From NCBI GenBank assembly GCA_020091685.1, contig CM034595.1, positions 18,771,564-18,835,563 on the forward strand: 64,000 bases of DNA. Direction: 5' to 3'. Shown piece by piece: positions 1 to 13,092 of this stretch. The position numbers and the translations under genes were made by a program. This stretch comes from Lutjanus erythropterus (lineage: Eukaryota; Chordata; Actinopteri; Lutjaniformes; Lutjanidae). Position 1 is the first letter of the stretch. Every line of letters begins with the position of its first letter. The notes beneath the pieces are model-generated. The model ran no database searches. It was given only the letters and a program-made list of their open reading frames with translations, and was not told where the DNA came from.

Positions 1-1603
1 ATACTGATAATTGATGGAGAAGAATATTTTTAAAGGAGATGATCAGTATGAATCCAGTTTCACAAAGATGTTACATTTCTCAGCATCAGGATGTTCTATT
101 TCTTGATGCAATTTTTCTTTCCACTTTGTATAACCATTGCATACTAAGTTGTACTGACCTAAGTTTAATATAAACAATGTACTCAGAATGTTGACTGAAA
201 TAGAAAGTGAATGAAAAATTAAGAGAAAACATGAAAGTTACTTATCTGCCATGGATCAGCAAACAATACAAACAGAGAATAATAAAGTTTGCTCTGAAAA
301 TGTTGTTTAATTTTCATGTTAGTGTTGAATATTCAAATTCTAGAGTTTCATTTTTTAACTGAAAATAAAAAGCTTAGACCTGGTAAAATATTTTTCATCT
401 TCCCCATCAAATGAAAAGTACATCCAGGCTGTAGAGTAGCACATGTAGTAACCCTACACCTGCTTGGTTTGGTTGACAATGCCAGCTCCCCGCCCACTTA
501 CTCAATTTGCATATTGTTCATGAACATGCCATCTGATAACACCACCGACAAAATATACACAATGAGTAGGCACAGGCTCCATTATTTGAATAGCATATTG
601 GACGCAGATCAGATTATAATGTAACATTTAAATATCACAGGTCTTAAGAAACAAACTCTTAAACCAAAACTTTAAAACTACAGTAGGTGGAACATGAGTA
701 TACGCTTTAAAACTGCATGAATGACTGCAATTAACATAAAGCTTGCAGCTGAATTCATTTCCAAACTGCTGTAGAACGTAAGATTTACAAAACAGAATAC
801 AACTAATGGAACTGACTTTTGTCTTGTGCTCATTCTACCATCTTGTAGTGCAAAAAATAAATACACTGATGATTAATGACCATTTTGTGGATTTTCGAAG
901 TTTTACTCAGCAGCACACAATATATGATAAAAAGTAAACTGAGGCAATATTCTTGGCAATGGTGATCTTGGTTTGCCATTATACTGTAATACTGCAAAAT
1001 TAATATGATTAAGACTTGATAAACAAAGCGCATTCAATTCATAAATTGTTTTGGGAGATACAAGGCTTTGGCTATAGAAAAATTCTGATGAATTGTCAGT
1101 CTGTTCCAATCCTCCCAATAATGCTGCGTCCACAAGTAAAGTGTTTATATTTTTAGTGTAGTCACATACCCTTTCAAAACGGATCATTTCCAAACTAAAG
1201 CCCATATCCCACTGTCGTTTTCAATTATACACACCTACACACACGCACACAAAGGAGACTAAATGTGAATTTCAAAGTACATGTTTAGTTGTAAATGTGA
1301 TGGAGATTTTTTTTCAGATGGCAGTGGAACAAAACAAAGCTTGTTTGTCAAGGGGCAATGCCAAGTACAACCTACAGCACAGAGATAGTTTGCGTTAGAG
1401 GGAATATTTACTAGAGGACAAATTCAGTAGTTTCGAGCATTTGCAAAACATTTCTCTGAGCAAGTGTCTGTGTGTTTGTGTGTATGCATGCATCAGCTGT
1501 CCCCCCTGTAGCCCTTTCATGTCACCCAACACCAGGGGCTCGTGGCTGTGGCCACGGGTGGTCCACTATGTGAGAACTGGTTCCTGCAGGGGGTGTGAAG
1601 AGA

Positions 1604-1638
1604 CCCCCTGATGGTATCAAAATATATACCACAGGGGG
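1604..1638. repeat. Inverted repeat / hairpin
   Basis: The left arm CCCCCTGATGGTAT (1604-1617) pairs with ATACCACAGGGGG (1626-1638). There is one bulged A and an 8-nt AT-rich loop. A further GGGGG run at about 1589-1593 offers a competing pairing with the same C run. No family was recognised. Confidence 0.6.
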
Positions 1639-4600
1639 ACAAACACAGAAACACACACAGGAAGATACGCACAAACACACGCACAAACACCATCCAGTGC
1701 TGTAAATTATACTCAGAGGACATGGCTGATATTTTTGCTAAATGATGGCCATTTCTGTCATAACTTCTATCATTCCTGTCTTTTCCCAAGACAAGAAAGA
1801 ATAAGATGGACTGAAGAGAAAAAATATGTAATTAAAAGGATATTTACAGGGGTGAGAATCTTTGACAATAATTGCAATTAAATTCTGCTTCTTGGTGTCA
1901 CAATTAATTATTTATTCAATTGGTTCAATGATGAATAAACACTTTATTCAAGAAATAAAAAATCAGACCCTTAGCCCATTTCACTGTATACAAAACTGTC
2001 CACTCATATCTTTAGTCCATTGAACTGCAATACAGAACAGAGCTTGTACTACGCTAACTAGTCTAGATGAAGGTCACAGTCTAACAAATAGAAGTTGACT
2101 AGTGTGTGGGAGTACACAGCTTTTTTATTTGAAAAAAGCAACAGCAATGACTTGAGAACATGTTACAGTCTCCTGTCTCTAATAAAAGTAATTTACTGAC
2201 CACCACCACTGCTGCTGGAATGTCTTTTGTGTTGGTCTTCTTGATTTTGTTGTTGTTACTGTAAGTGACATTTTGTAGCACAATTACCAGAGAAACCGGT
2301 CATTATCCACAACACTGAATGACTGATCAGAGTTGTCTGGAAGTTTAGTAAAGTATTCTCAGCTTTGCAAACATTAGTCTCTGGGTTGATGGCAAGTATT
2401 ATAAAAGGTAAAGTATCACAAAGGTGAAGAATAAAATACTTAACCTTTGCAACGAAAACCAAATCATCAACTTAATGAATTAAAGTAAAAATGACCTCTA
2501 GAAAACTAGTCCACACTGTGCCAATGCAATGTGGTTTCACCTTTTTCGTTCCATCAATTTTTTTATTTTTTTTTATTTTTTAGAAGGAATATCTAAAGAG
2601 CCACAGCAGCATTTCAAAGCATTTCAGTGAGATGACTCAACTCCAAAGTACTTCTGAAATGTGCTTGATTCAAGCTTGTAAGTCCACTGGTTATTTGAGG
2701 TTTCTCTAAACTGCTAGACATGTTGGAGGTATGTTGTGTCCTGGTGGCGATTTGCCAGCAAAAGCATGAAAAACAGGCATCGACCCAGCAGAGTAAGGTC
2801 AAGAAGGGCAGGACAAGTAAACGTGTACAGTAAGGGATGTTGTTCCAAGAGGCTGAAGGAACAGAAGGTTAGGAGGCAAAAGTGATGCCGACTCAAGTCA
2901 GTGGTACCAAATTAGTCAAGGTTTCATGGCTGTGGGTTAAAGTAATAACTGTACAAGTCTGAGAGTTAGGACACATCATCAGTTGTGGAGCCCAGGATCA
3001 TTGGGCATTAGGCCATAATCACTAGACACCTTCACTTGAGCAAAGCCCTGCTGATGTTGATCAAGCCTCAGAGTGTATCCCATAGCCAACTGGATTTTTT
3101 AGTTTTAACTGCTGTTAGTTTTTAAATTTGTTCAATTTGAATGGGTTTTCTTTTTTGAGGGGAGAGTATTTTGAAGAGAGGCAAGCCTTTCAAGTGCTTG
3201 GAAGTGTCTAAGTCTTGGTGTGTTTAGAGTCTAGTTCCTGGAGCCAGGCCTGGGTGAGATAATTGGAGGTCACTGACCCTTTGCATTCATCATTAGACAT
3301 CTACACTGGAGTTGGAAGGGTTGGTCCATTAATATCACACTATTCTAAAGCTCAACAACCCAACCAAACCAGCCTTCTACTCCCCAAAACCACAAACTCA
3401 GCATCAGCACCATGGGACAATGTGTCCCTGGCTAAAGCCACAACAGCTCCAAATACATGACAACTGAAGTCTACCCCACTTTACTTTTAACACTATTCCC
3501 TTGGAATTGTTTGACTAGTCTCACAGGCCAGTAAAGTAATTAGGTAGAAGCAATGAATGAATATATAAATATTTGTTTGTGAATTTTAGTGCCTAAAGCC
3601 TTCAATAATGAGTCTGGTATACACATCAGTGTAACAGCAATAAAACAGCTAAAATTACGGTTAATGAATTATTTCTACATATCATGAAATAACTGCAGGG
3701 CTAACATATTGCTGCAGGTTTCCCTACTCATTCAGCTGAATGTGAGATAAATGGGTTGCTGATAGTATGTGCCTTGAGGAGTGAACTGAGGTTTAGCCTT
3801 TTCATAAGCAATGTTTTTATTTATCCATCTGAACATAGGAAAACCAATAATGGTTCAACATCAGACAGAACATGTAGTGAAAAATTAAAAAAAAGAAAGT
3901 ACAGTAGTTGTTAAAGGACAGACAATAAGACTGCAAAAGAGGGTGAGAGATCATGTGAAAAAAAAATGTTATCAGGAGACTGATAAGACAAAAAAGGTTA
4001 ATATGTTAGAGAGACGTATAAAGAAAAAGATAAGCCAAAGAAAATTGATTTGAGTGAAAACAGAAAGATGAGAATGTGAGGGAATCAAAATTGATTGAAA
4101 ATGAGAGACAATCAAAGAAGTGGAAGATGTAATGACAGAAGGAGAGAGGGAGGAAAGAAAAAGCAAAAAAACATAACCATCATGGGGGGTGAAGTGATGG
4201 AATGGGTTCAGACAGGAAAGCAGACAAACACCAGAGCAAAAGTGGGGCAGTTGCATAATGTTTTAGATTGAGGACCAAATAAGCTGTTTGCTGTTTGACT
4301 CATGTCTCTGTCTGTCTTCAACTCTTCTCAAGGGGCCATCCTCATGAAAAACAAAGGGAAAAGATTGCTCAAGAGCGTTACTACATTTTTAAACATGGTA
4401 AAAAAAAAGTGATGGCCACATATTAGTACTTAATCAATGTATATTTATTAACAATGTACAACTGCTGTTTCCTTTTCATTCCCTTACCTGCACTTTTCAG
4501 TCTCACTCCTCAGGCTTTCATTAGTCTCCCACTTTTGATTCCTCTCTCTTTTACAGGTAATGAGTTGTGTTGATCACAACATTGATGTGAGGTCTGAGTT

Positions 4601-6811
4601 AATTACAGGTAGAATAACCAATTAATTGTGATGTGTGTGTTAAGTGGGTGTACATGCAATGTGTGTGTGGTAAAAGACAGGAGGCCAGTATCTTACACAA
4701 CTCCAACTCCAAATTTTCAGTCTGTAATAGGTAATACATGTGAAAGAATTGTCTCTGAACCAAATGCACGTGTGATTATAAATGTATTAAATATGTTGTC
4801 TGTTCACAGTTCAGTGATTCAAAAGACAGGATGAAAAACTTTTAGTATTACTTAAGCAGTTGAAAGGAAAAGTAAATAAAAGCGTTTTTCCATGAAGACA
4901 GTGAGCTAAGAGTCAATCTATGAATTAAGTCAAGACAGAATCTAACTGGATGAATCTCTAAACTAATCAACAACATTTTTACAACCAGTAGCCAACTGTG
5001 GAAATCACCCGGATCAATATTTCCACATGGATCAAACAACTATTTGTAACGTGAAGGGGGTAACTTGGTCTAAACGTTTGAGCATCTTTCAACTTACTGT
5101 TTTGGTTTTGTTTTTTGGCACGTGACTTTACTGATTTGATTCACTCTCACTGCTCTAATCAGCATAATTTTCTAAATCAGCAGGCAGCTGTTTTCAACTA
5201 AAAGTTGAAAGTGGACAGACCAAGTTATTGACCTGCCAATGAATGTAGTGAAGCATTTAGCAGCTCAACACCCAGATATTTCCTCTTGGGATTGGTGGAG
5301 ACCAAAACTAGAGCTAATAGGAGAGTCAATATTGGACTTGAATCATCAGGTGGCCAGAAACACATGCTGTCTTGTGTCTGCTGGATGTGTAAATATGCAA
5401 ACTATTTGCTAACATACAGTGTAATAATATTGTGTTTACAGCTTGTCCTGCTGCCCACAAGAAGCCAATAATAATACTTTAATAATGATTAAAGTTAACT
5501 GTAATTCAACTGTTACATATTCCCAATAATGGTTAGCTCTTCTATAAAGGCTGGCTTCTGTCCACTTGAAAAATGTGCTCATAAAACATAAGGATGGATG
5601 GAAAGAGGTCTATACAGAGGTGATACAAGAGCATGGAAGTGTAGATGTGTTTATCGTCATGACAAACACACAAAGTGCTACTGCAAGCCACTGAATACCC
5701 CACTTTTATCATCTACCTTTTACTGATCTAAAGCAGTCTTTGCGGAAATCCACATGACACAATTATGCCACATGGCAGAAACTTTAATCCCTGCAGGTAT
5801 CTAAAGGGCTTTTGTTTTGTGACACTGCCAAAAAGCTGAAAGGGTTCAAACAAGGGACTGTGTAGATTAAACGGCCCAATTAATCTCTCCTTCTCCAGCC
5901 TCCCGAGCCCCATGTCTAGACTTCAAAGCACACACAAACTTAAGGACTTGAGCCACTTGTAGCTTTTTTCCCTTCGCACTGGTGTGTGTGTGTATCATGA
6001 CTCATTTGGGGCTTTTGGAAACAACCTTGTAGTCATGTTGTTATCTTCAATAGTAGAAAGACTGGTTATGAATCAGACAGGGTAAAGAGCAAAGGCTTAC
6101 CTGTGTTCCTGGGGGATATAAAAACTATACATGCAGAAAACAAAGAAATTAAAACTCAACTGAAAAAATGCAAGCTTTCTTCTTCTTCTTTTTTAATCTC
6201 TGTAAAGAAACTGAGGAAAGAGGGGCCTGGTGCTAAGACTCTCTATCATGTCAGTATCCTTTATTTGAGTGAAAGATATAGAGTACCAAACTTTGAATTG
6301 TTAAAAGCAATCCAACAAGCAGTGCAGAAAGAAAGAATGGGATAGGAAAAGAGTAAGAAGAAATGGATAAAAGTAAGCTGTAATGGTTAGGACAGGAAAA
6401 ATTGGCATATAGGGTTAACAATTGTTGCTTTACACCCCTTTATCCCCTATATCAGCAGATTAATGTATACACTGTAACTCAAACCTAAGTCATACATCAT
6501 CTGACCCTCGCTCTTTACTGAATGTGATATGACAATATCTGGAAAGAGCACATGTGTTTTGTTTTTTTCCCCCTCTAATAACATTTTATAATTGGGTTAG
6601 CACACAAAAAAGTTGCAGGGGAATTGAAAGGGAGACCCCCAAAATAATTGTTTCTTTGAGTGGGCAATCATTACAAATATTTACAAGGCTACAATAAAAA
6701 CAAAGCGGGTGTCATTTATTTTTTATCTTTTGTGACTCGCACAGACTAACAAGGAGGAAGTTGGTATGTAAACAAGAGAGCAGTAGTGTGCTTAACAGCT
6801 TGGTAAAGGGA

Positions 6812-6819
6812 ACACACGC

Positions 6820-6868
<49 letters not shown>

Positions 6869-6874
6869 AACACA
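6812..6874. repeat. (CA)n microsatellite
   Basis: CA dinucleotide array with CG and CAAA interruptions at both ends. The reading frames through it are repeat translations, not genes. Confidence 0.97.
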
Positions 6875-7970
6875 GTGGCGTTTTGGGAGGAAGAACTAAA
6901 AGCCAAATGTGAGTCAGAGGACTTACAGCAGTTAAACATTTTAACAGGCACAAGCCGACTGTTGGTGTGTGTATGAGAGACCGTGTGTGTGTGTCAAGCC
7001 ATACAGACAATAACAAGGCCAGTGAGCCGAGCACATGGTCCAAGTGTGAATGTAAGTGTCCTACTGCCACCTATTGACTGAATGTGGAAGTCCTCTCCCC
7101 TCCCCCACACAGAGCTGTACAGCAGGAAAATACACTAGTATACACAGCTTTTTTGCGTGAGAGAAAAGGGGGAAAAAACAGAAGGAGAAGAGTGAAAAAG
7201 AAAAAGAAACATGTCATGAAAGGAAAGAAAAGTGAGAAAGGGAAAGAAAGCTGTTTAACACAGAGAGAAACTGAAATGAAGACTCTTAACTGTCTTTCTT
7301 TCTGTGCCCAAGAACAGCTTCAAAATCTGAAAAATCTAAATGTCTTTATCTGTTGCTCAGAGGACCATTTTAGCTGGGCTTCAGTTGTCTTAATTCCTTT
7401 AATCATATGCCTTCATGCTAAAAAAATTTCCATGATGCATTAATTGCCTTTGCTCAACTCTTCAGTGTAGTCTAGTGTGCTTAAAGTACTTGAAAAACCA
7501 TCTATCCTACAGTGAGAAAAACCCATACAACAACATCTAAGCACCAGTAGATATTTTATGAACAAATATGGTGTAATAGTTATAAAGCAATAGCTGACAT
7601 AGCTTTCTTACACCGTAGTGAAGTGTAGAGAGTTACAGATTTAGTATAGGACTAATAATATACAGTATATAGTAGTACAGGCACAGCAGCAGCACATTGA
7701 TTATGAGTACAGATGTTAGCTCTTACAGTTATAAGATTATAAACAGCAGCAAAACTATGTATATAGACACGGGTATATTATACATTTAGTAGTATGACAG
7801 AATACAGAACATTTAGTAGCACTGAGCTATAAAGAACAGTCAGAGGACATACAGAAGTAGTATAAAGTATGGTGCTTATTACAATATTTTCCGTGGAGAA
7901 GGGCGAGGGGAGAAGGTGTGGACACAAGTTCACAGAGGACAGAGCAGATGGTGTCTGCTGGACTTACACA

Positions 7971-7990
7971 ATCTCTCTCTCTCTCACACA

Positions 7991-8063
<73 letters not shown>
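7971..8063. repeat. (CT)n(CA)n compound microsatellite
   Basis: A short CT-rich lead (7971-7997) runs into a long uninterrupted CA array ending at 8063. Confidence 0.97.
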
Positions 8064-8065
<2 letters not shown>

Positions 8066-8128
8066 GTGACATAATAGCAGCATGCCAGGTGTGCAGTTGG
8101 TGGCCTGCAGTCTGGCATTGACTGTGAG

Positions 8129-8175
8129 TTGTGTGCGTGTCTGTGTGTGTGTGTGTGAGTGTGTGTTTGCGTGTA
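8129..8175. repeat. TG-rich repeat
   Basis: TG dinucleotides with CG, AG and TTG interruptions. It is opposite in orientation to the CA array 65 bp to its left. Confidence 0.9.
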
Positions 8176-8259
8176 TCCCGTGCTCTCTTTGTGTGAAAGG
8201 GGCCCCCTATTCACTGGTCTCTGCTGCCAGCTTGGCACTAAATCACAGGACAAGACGGC

Positions 8260-8313
8260 GCACACACACACCCGCACACACACACACACACGCACACACG
8301 CATGCACACACAC
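8260..8313. repeat. CA-rich repeat
   Basis: Interrupted CA array with CCG, ACG and ATG variants. Confidence 0.92.
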
Positions 8314-8665
8314 CACCCTCTGTTGTCTTTTTGTCCGGCCTGCAGAGGGAATGAAAAGAGGTCAAACAAGAAGATAGATGCAGAGAAGCAAATGAAGGAC
8401 GATGGCAGTTTAGTTGAACTTTAAGAGCAAAAGACAAAGAAAAGATATTTAATATGGTACAAGATTGGTGACAAGAAAAACAGGAAACAACTGTTGTCCC
8501 TCTTCTTTAATGTCTCTTGCTCCAAGAGTAAGCTGGCTCAAACTGAGAATACACACACACACAAACAATCAGCATCGTGGCCATGCATAATGAGTAGTGG
8601 TAGAGGTGAGACTGCAGCTGGGTTGTCCAAACCATGCCTGAAGAGACTGCCTGAGGAAGCACTGG

Positions 8666-8721
8666 GTGTGCGGGTGTGCGTGTATGCGTGTGTGTGTGCA
8701 TGTGTGTGCATGTGCATATAC
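8666..8721. repeat. TG-rich repeat
   Basis: Imperfect TG array with CG and CATG interruptions. Confidence 0.88.
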
Positions 8722-9434
8722 ACTTCATATTCTTGTGTAGAGCGTGACTGACTGTGTGTTTAATGCCAGATGAGTAGCAGTTACCAAACAGCCAAGAGTC
8801 TGCTCAGTATCAAACTAGTGACAATAATGATACAGTCAATGAAATATTTACACAAAGAGGGGGAGAGAGACAGATATCAGACACAAGCACTAACCAAAAG
8901 CCAACTGAGAAGTGGAGAACAGCCCAAACTGAGGGTTTTGCTACACTATTTTTTATTGTGGCTACTTTGAATGAGAAATGTAAGCACTATACAGCCAGTT
9001 TTCAATCACTCCCTTGTAACTTGTCATGGCAGCAGGACTACTAACCTGCTGTAGTAAGGTACTTCACCCCTACAAATAGGCGACCTGTTGATGAATATTA
9101 CATGTTTACCATGAGTCAATTAAACAGGGAGCTTATTGGCTCTTTTATGTCTATGCTGAGCCTAAAATAAACTAAATGACAATACACCTTTTTCGAGGCA
9201 GAGATTTTCATATCTTCCTCGACATTTCGTAGCAAAAAAGGTAGATTGAATAATATTAACGCTACTACAAGGAACTTTCATATTTTGCTGATTTTGGAGG
9301 CCCCCATGGATAAAAGCAACAGTGTTTACACCTTAACCAGGCTCATTTCATCTGATTTCACAAACAATCCAACCTGGTGGCAGGCACTGAGATCAATTAT
9401 ACAGAAATAGCTGATCTTCTTGAACATGGTCTGT

Positions 9435-10095
9435 TTCATAACCAGTTAATAACTCCTTGTACTGTAGTTTTAACGATGGTTTAGTTCCATTTTGGCGTAT
9501 CAGTAAGCTATAGCAGTGAGCCAGCATGTACGAGACAGGGCCCTGAAACTTGAACTAGATGGATTGGATTATTACTTTCACTTGTGTTGACAAGTCAAAA
9601 TGTCTACAAGCAGTGCAACAGCGAGGAAATTTTCCCACCAGTTAATAAACTTGTGACAACACTGACGTTACCATACACTTTCCAAGATAACAGTACTGAT
9701 GCTCAATATGTGTTAGAGCACTTGCTCCATCTTCAATGTTAGATCATTAGAGCTTTCTCTTACTTTTAACAATTGCTTAGTTCCATTTTGGTGTGTCAGT
9801 AAGCTATGGCACTGAGCTAGCGTGCACAAAATAGGGCCCTGTACCTGAATGCAGTTGTGACTAGCATTATTACTTACACCTGTTTGACTGGTCAAAGTGT
9901 CTTCTAGGGATGCCATATTGAGGAACCACTGGTTAATAAACTCATGACAACACCAATGTTACGATTACACTGGACCTTTTACAAGATATCAGCGATGACA
10001 CTCAGTATCTTAAATAAGATATAAGATACTTCATTCACCATTAACCTTAGATTTTTACATCTTTCCCTGACTTTAAACAAAACAAATGCTTAAAC
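9435..10095. repeat. Degenerate tandem repeat, ~300-bp unit
   Basis: Two nearly full diverged copies lie head to tail. The block TTAGTTCCATTTTGG at 9481 recurs at 9777 (offset 296). It is followed in both copies by a shared CAGTAAGCTAT, a TAGGGCCCTG-like block, ATTATTACTT, GTTAATAAACT and TGACAACAC in the same order. Partial copies flank them: ACCAGTTAATAA near 9441, and a TTAGAT...ACTTTAAACA...TGCTTAAAC segment near 10046-10093. The offset of that last copy is about 313. The origin is unknown; it could be an old satellite fragment or the interior of an unrecognised transposon. Confidence 0.75.
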
Positions 10096-10855
10096 AGACG
10101 GTGAATTCTTAAATTTCATCTCCCACATTGACCCCAACTGTAGCTGCTGTCCACTGGCGAGTTATAAAGTAACGCTGGTTGTAATAGTAGCTCAAAGACT
10201 ACTATTAAGCAACTTCATGTCAGGCTACAGATTACCCTACAGCGTTACATTTGAAATCTGACACCTGCTCTGTGCTGCAACTCTGCTGTTGCTGCTGTAT
10301 GGACACTTTCAGTTAATAATTGTAGCACCCGTGATCTTATTAAATATTGATCATGTGCTTAGATAATGGGGAGAAGGGCAAGTAATGTAATCTGTGTATG
10401 GCCCAACACTGTGTAACACTCGCAAGACCAAACAATAATTATAAACAATAATTTGTGTCAACAAAGTAATTTGACAAATGCCATAAACATAAAAAAAACT
10501 TAAATTAGGTTCACAAAGTTTATTCCACAAAAGACAGTAATTCCAAAATCTAATTAATACTCATTTAGAAGGTAAAATAGTAAGTATAAAGCATCAATAA
10601 AAGATTGACCCACATCAAACTGCTGAATTAGAGATTTTTCCCCTAAAAGTCACAGACTTATGTCTCATTCTGATTCTGTTGGTTACTTTTTTTTCACATG
10701 GTCGTGTTGCCAGCACAAGCCTGTTTTCTGTTCAGACCATTAATTTGGATGTTTAACATAATATATGACCTGCATTGGAGGCTTTCTGGAAACTCGTTTG
10801 AAGTTTAGACTGTACAAGTGGAAAGAAAATTTCTGACCATGTTAATGTTGTTTTT

Positions 10856-10922
10856 CCACCCACGGAGCTGTACTGAGAATTGAACCCCTCCCTTTAATCT
10901 TCGGCACTGTTAGCGCCATACT
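10856..10922 (-). mobile_element. Possible tRNA-derived SINE remnant
   Basis: On the minus strand, TATGGCGCTAACAGTGCC resembles a decayed tRNA A-box region. About 20 nt later GGGGTTCAATTCTC resembles a B-box (GGTTCRANNC). The spacing is tRNA-like but no full tRNA fold is evident. This is a weak call. Confidence 0.35.
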
Positions 10923-12689
10923 AAACACATAAAACTACACAGCAATGCTTAAACAAATTAAGTCAAGAAACATAAGACTTGTAATCACTTCTTGATGTTT
11001 TGGTAGTGTTGACATATGTTTGAACTCTGGTGCGTATGTGTGACTGAAGTCTGTTTTCAGTTTATTGGCTACACGACAACCAGATTATGAAAAACTGTTG
11101 CTGCCTGAACTATTTCTCAGTGCAGAAGAGCACACATGGAGAAACTTCTGTCTGTGTGAAAAATATCAGCAACTTATCGGCTTGGAAGAGATTCAGAAAA
11201 TCCATTTTTAGCTTCTCCATGAGAGCTTTCCCAAAGGATAATAAATTTGACTGCTTCCACACACACACAGGAAATTTGTGTTAGTGCTTGCATGCTCAGC
11301 AGTTTTCCACATGGTCTTTCCAATAGACAGCACTTTGATGGTGGTGACTCAACTATGATCAATGCGCTCCTATCAATATTTCAGTCTTTCTGCTCACTGG
11401 CCTTTGTGTCTCTGTTTCCACTCTTCCTTATCTTTCGATCAATAAGAGACAAATTAGAGGTGAGTTTTCTTTTAATCTTTTTACCTCCATCTCTTAACTT
11501 GAATGAATGCTAAATGTACAATTTACTTCGGCACTTGCTGTATGTTACCTATATCTGCAGAAAAAAAAAAAAAACCCAATAATGTTAAGAGCCATTGAAT
11601 ATGCACATTCACATCTGGTCTGACCCTGTAAATCTGTGAAATGGCACTTTTCCTGCTATTTCTTACCCTCACTAATTTACAGCCTTTTTGCTGCTGCTGT
11701 GATGACCATCGACATTCATTTACCTTCCATGTAATCTACTCTAAGGTGTAATTCAAATGTACCCACTAAACTTTACTTTAACGCCCAACCTGGAGGAATC
11801 ACTGACTCCTAGAGGCTAATTCCTGTCAAACCTTGGCAAGCTCGCCGTGTCCGAGGTAAACAGGAGCTGACACCTGTCACAGATGTTAGAGCTAGCCAAC
11901 AAGCTAGCCCACATATCTGTCTGTCTATCTGTGGCTATCTGTCATATGTCATCCAGTCGGAGCCTGGAAACTAAGCAGTGTCATTTCTGCTAATATCCGT
12001 GTTTGACACTGATGCCATCAGTCACGGAGAAATAAGAGAAGAAGCAGATGATATGGATGAATATTTGTGGATATATTTGCATTTAATGTATGTCAACACA
12101 AAAAGGGCTTCTGATTTAAAAGTAAACAAAATAAGTCTGAAATGTGATTATATTGTCAGATTCCTGTGCAAAAAAAAGTAGCTCATGTTGGCACAGCATT
12201 TTTGGTGGTTTTGCTTTGAATCAAACATAAAGGGGTGAAAACACCAGCTGTCAGGTCTAGAGAAAAAGCAATATACTGGTGATATGAGGTTTCAGTGGTG
12301 TCTTGTCATTATTCCAACACTCACTAGAGCCCAAAATTCAAGCTGTGTCGTGATGGCTGAGATGCATGTCGCACACTAATGTAGTGTGTCATGTGGGAGT
12401 GATAGCAGTGTGTCTGTATCTATGAAGCGTCACGTCCTGTTTTAGACAGGGCCATTTCAAAAACACATTACTGACAGTTTAAAATGACAAGGCGACAGCC
12501 GCAGTGGGTGTTTGCAGACCACAACAAAAATAGAGCTCTCTCTTGTACGCAGCCCTGGCACCTCAATCTGTCTGACTGGCCCCACGTCTCCTGTCACATT
12601 TCTAAGGGGGCAGCTACCATGTTTACAGGACAGGATATCTACAGGTTTCAGAGGCTCAAGCCCTTTTAAAAGGTGACTGAAAAGGATGA

Positions 12690-13092
12690 AACCAGCCAAG
12701 CTCGAAATAAAAAACATAATAAAATTAATTATTTTGACAAATATTGCAATTGCAATATGACTAATGATTAGTGGAAATGACAATTCTTGTACCACAATTT
12801 TCATTTTCAGTTAAGAAAAACTATTAAAATCACGATGATGTGACATTTGTTGGGATCTGTGCCAAACAAACACATTTTCTTACACCTGGAGAACAAAGTT
12901 TTTAAGCCAGGGCATCTCTGCAGGACTACACTTCATTATTTAAAAAAAAATAAAATAAAAAAAAAATAAATAAAAAAATAAAATAATAATAATAATAATA
13001 ACAATAATAATAATAAAAACAGCTACTGGGATTTGGATATTGTACCGTCATATTACAATTTCAATAATATTTTGAATAATTGGGCAGCCCTA
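12690..13092. mobile_element. Decayed hAT-like MITE fragment with A/AAT-rich insert
   Basis: ATTGCAATTGCAATATGACTAATGA near the left end and TTGGGCAGCCCTAAT at the right end are typical pieces of fish hAT MITEs whose ends read TAGGGCTGC. The middle (12941-13019) is a low-complexity AAAT/AAT tract. No clear target duplication was found. Confidence 0.4.

Noticed and set aside
903..1205. 100-codon minus-strand open frame
   Set aside because: No motif, no splice-site context and AT-rich composition; most likely chance.
7827..8377. Several open frames of poly Cys-Val, His-Thr or Leu-Ser type
   Set aside because: They are translations of CA/TG/CT dinucleotide arrays on both strands, not genes. 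The same applies to frames at 6.7-7.1, 21.8-22.0, 23.3-23.5, 25.8-26.3, 26.7 and 37.8 kb.
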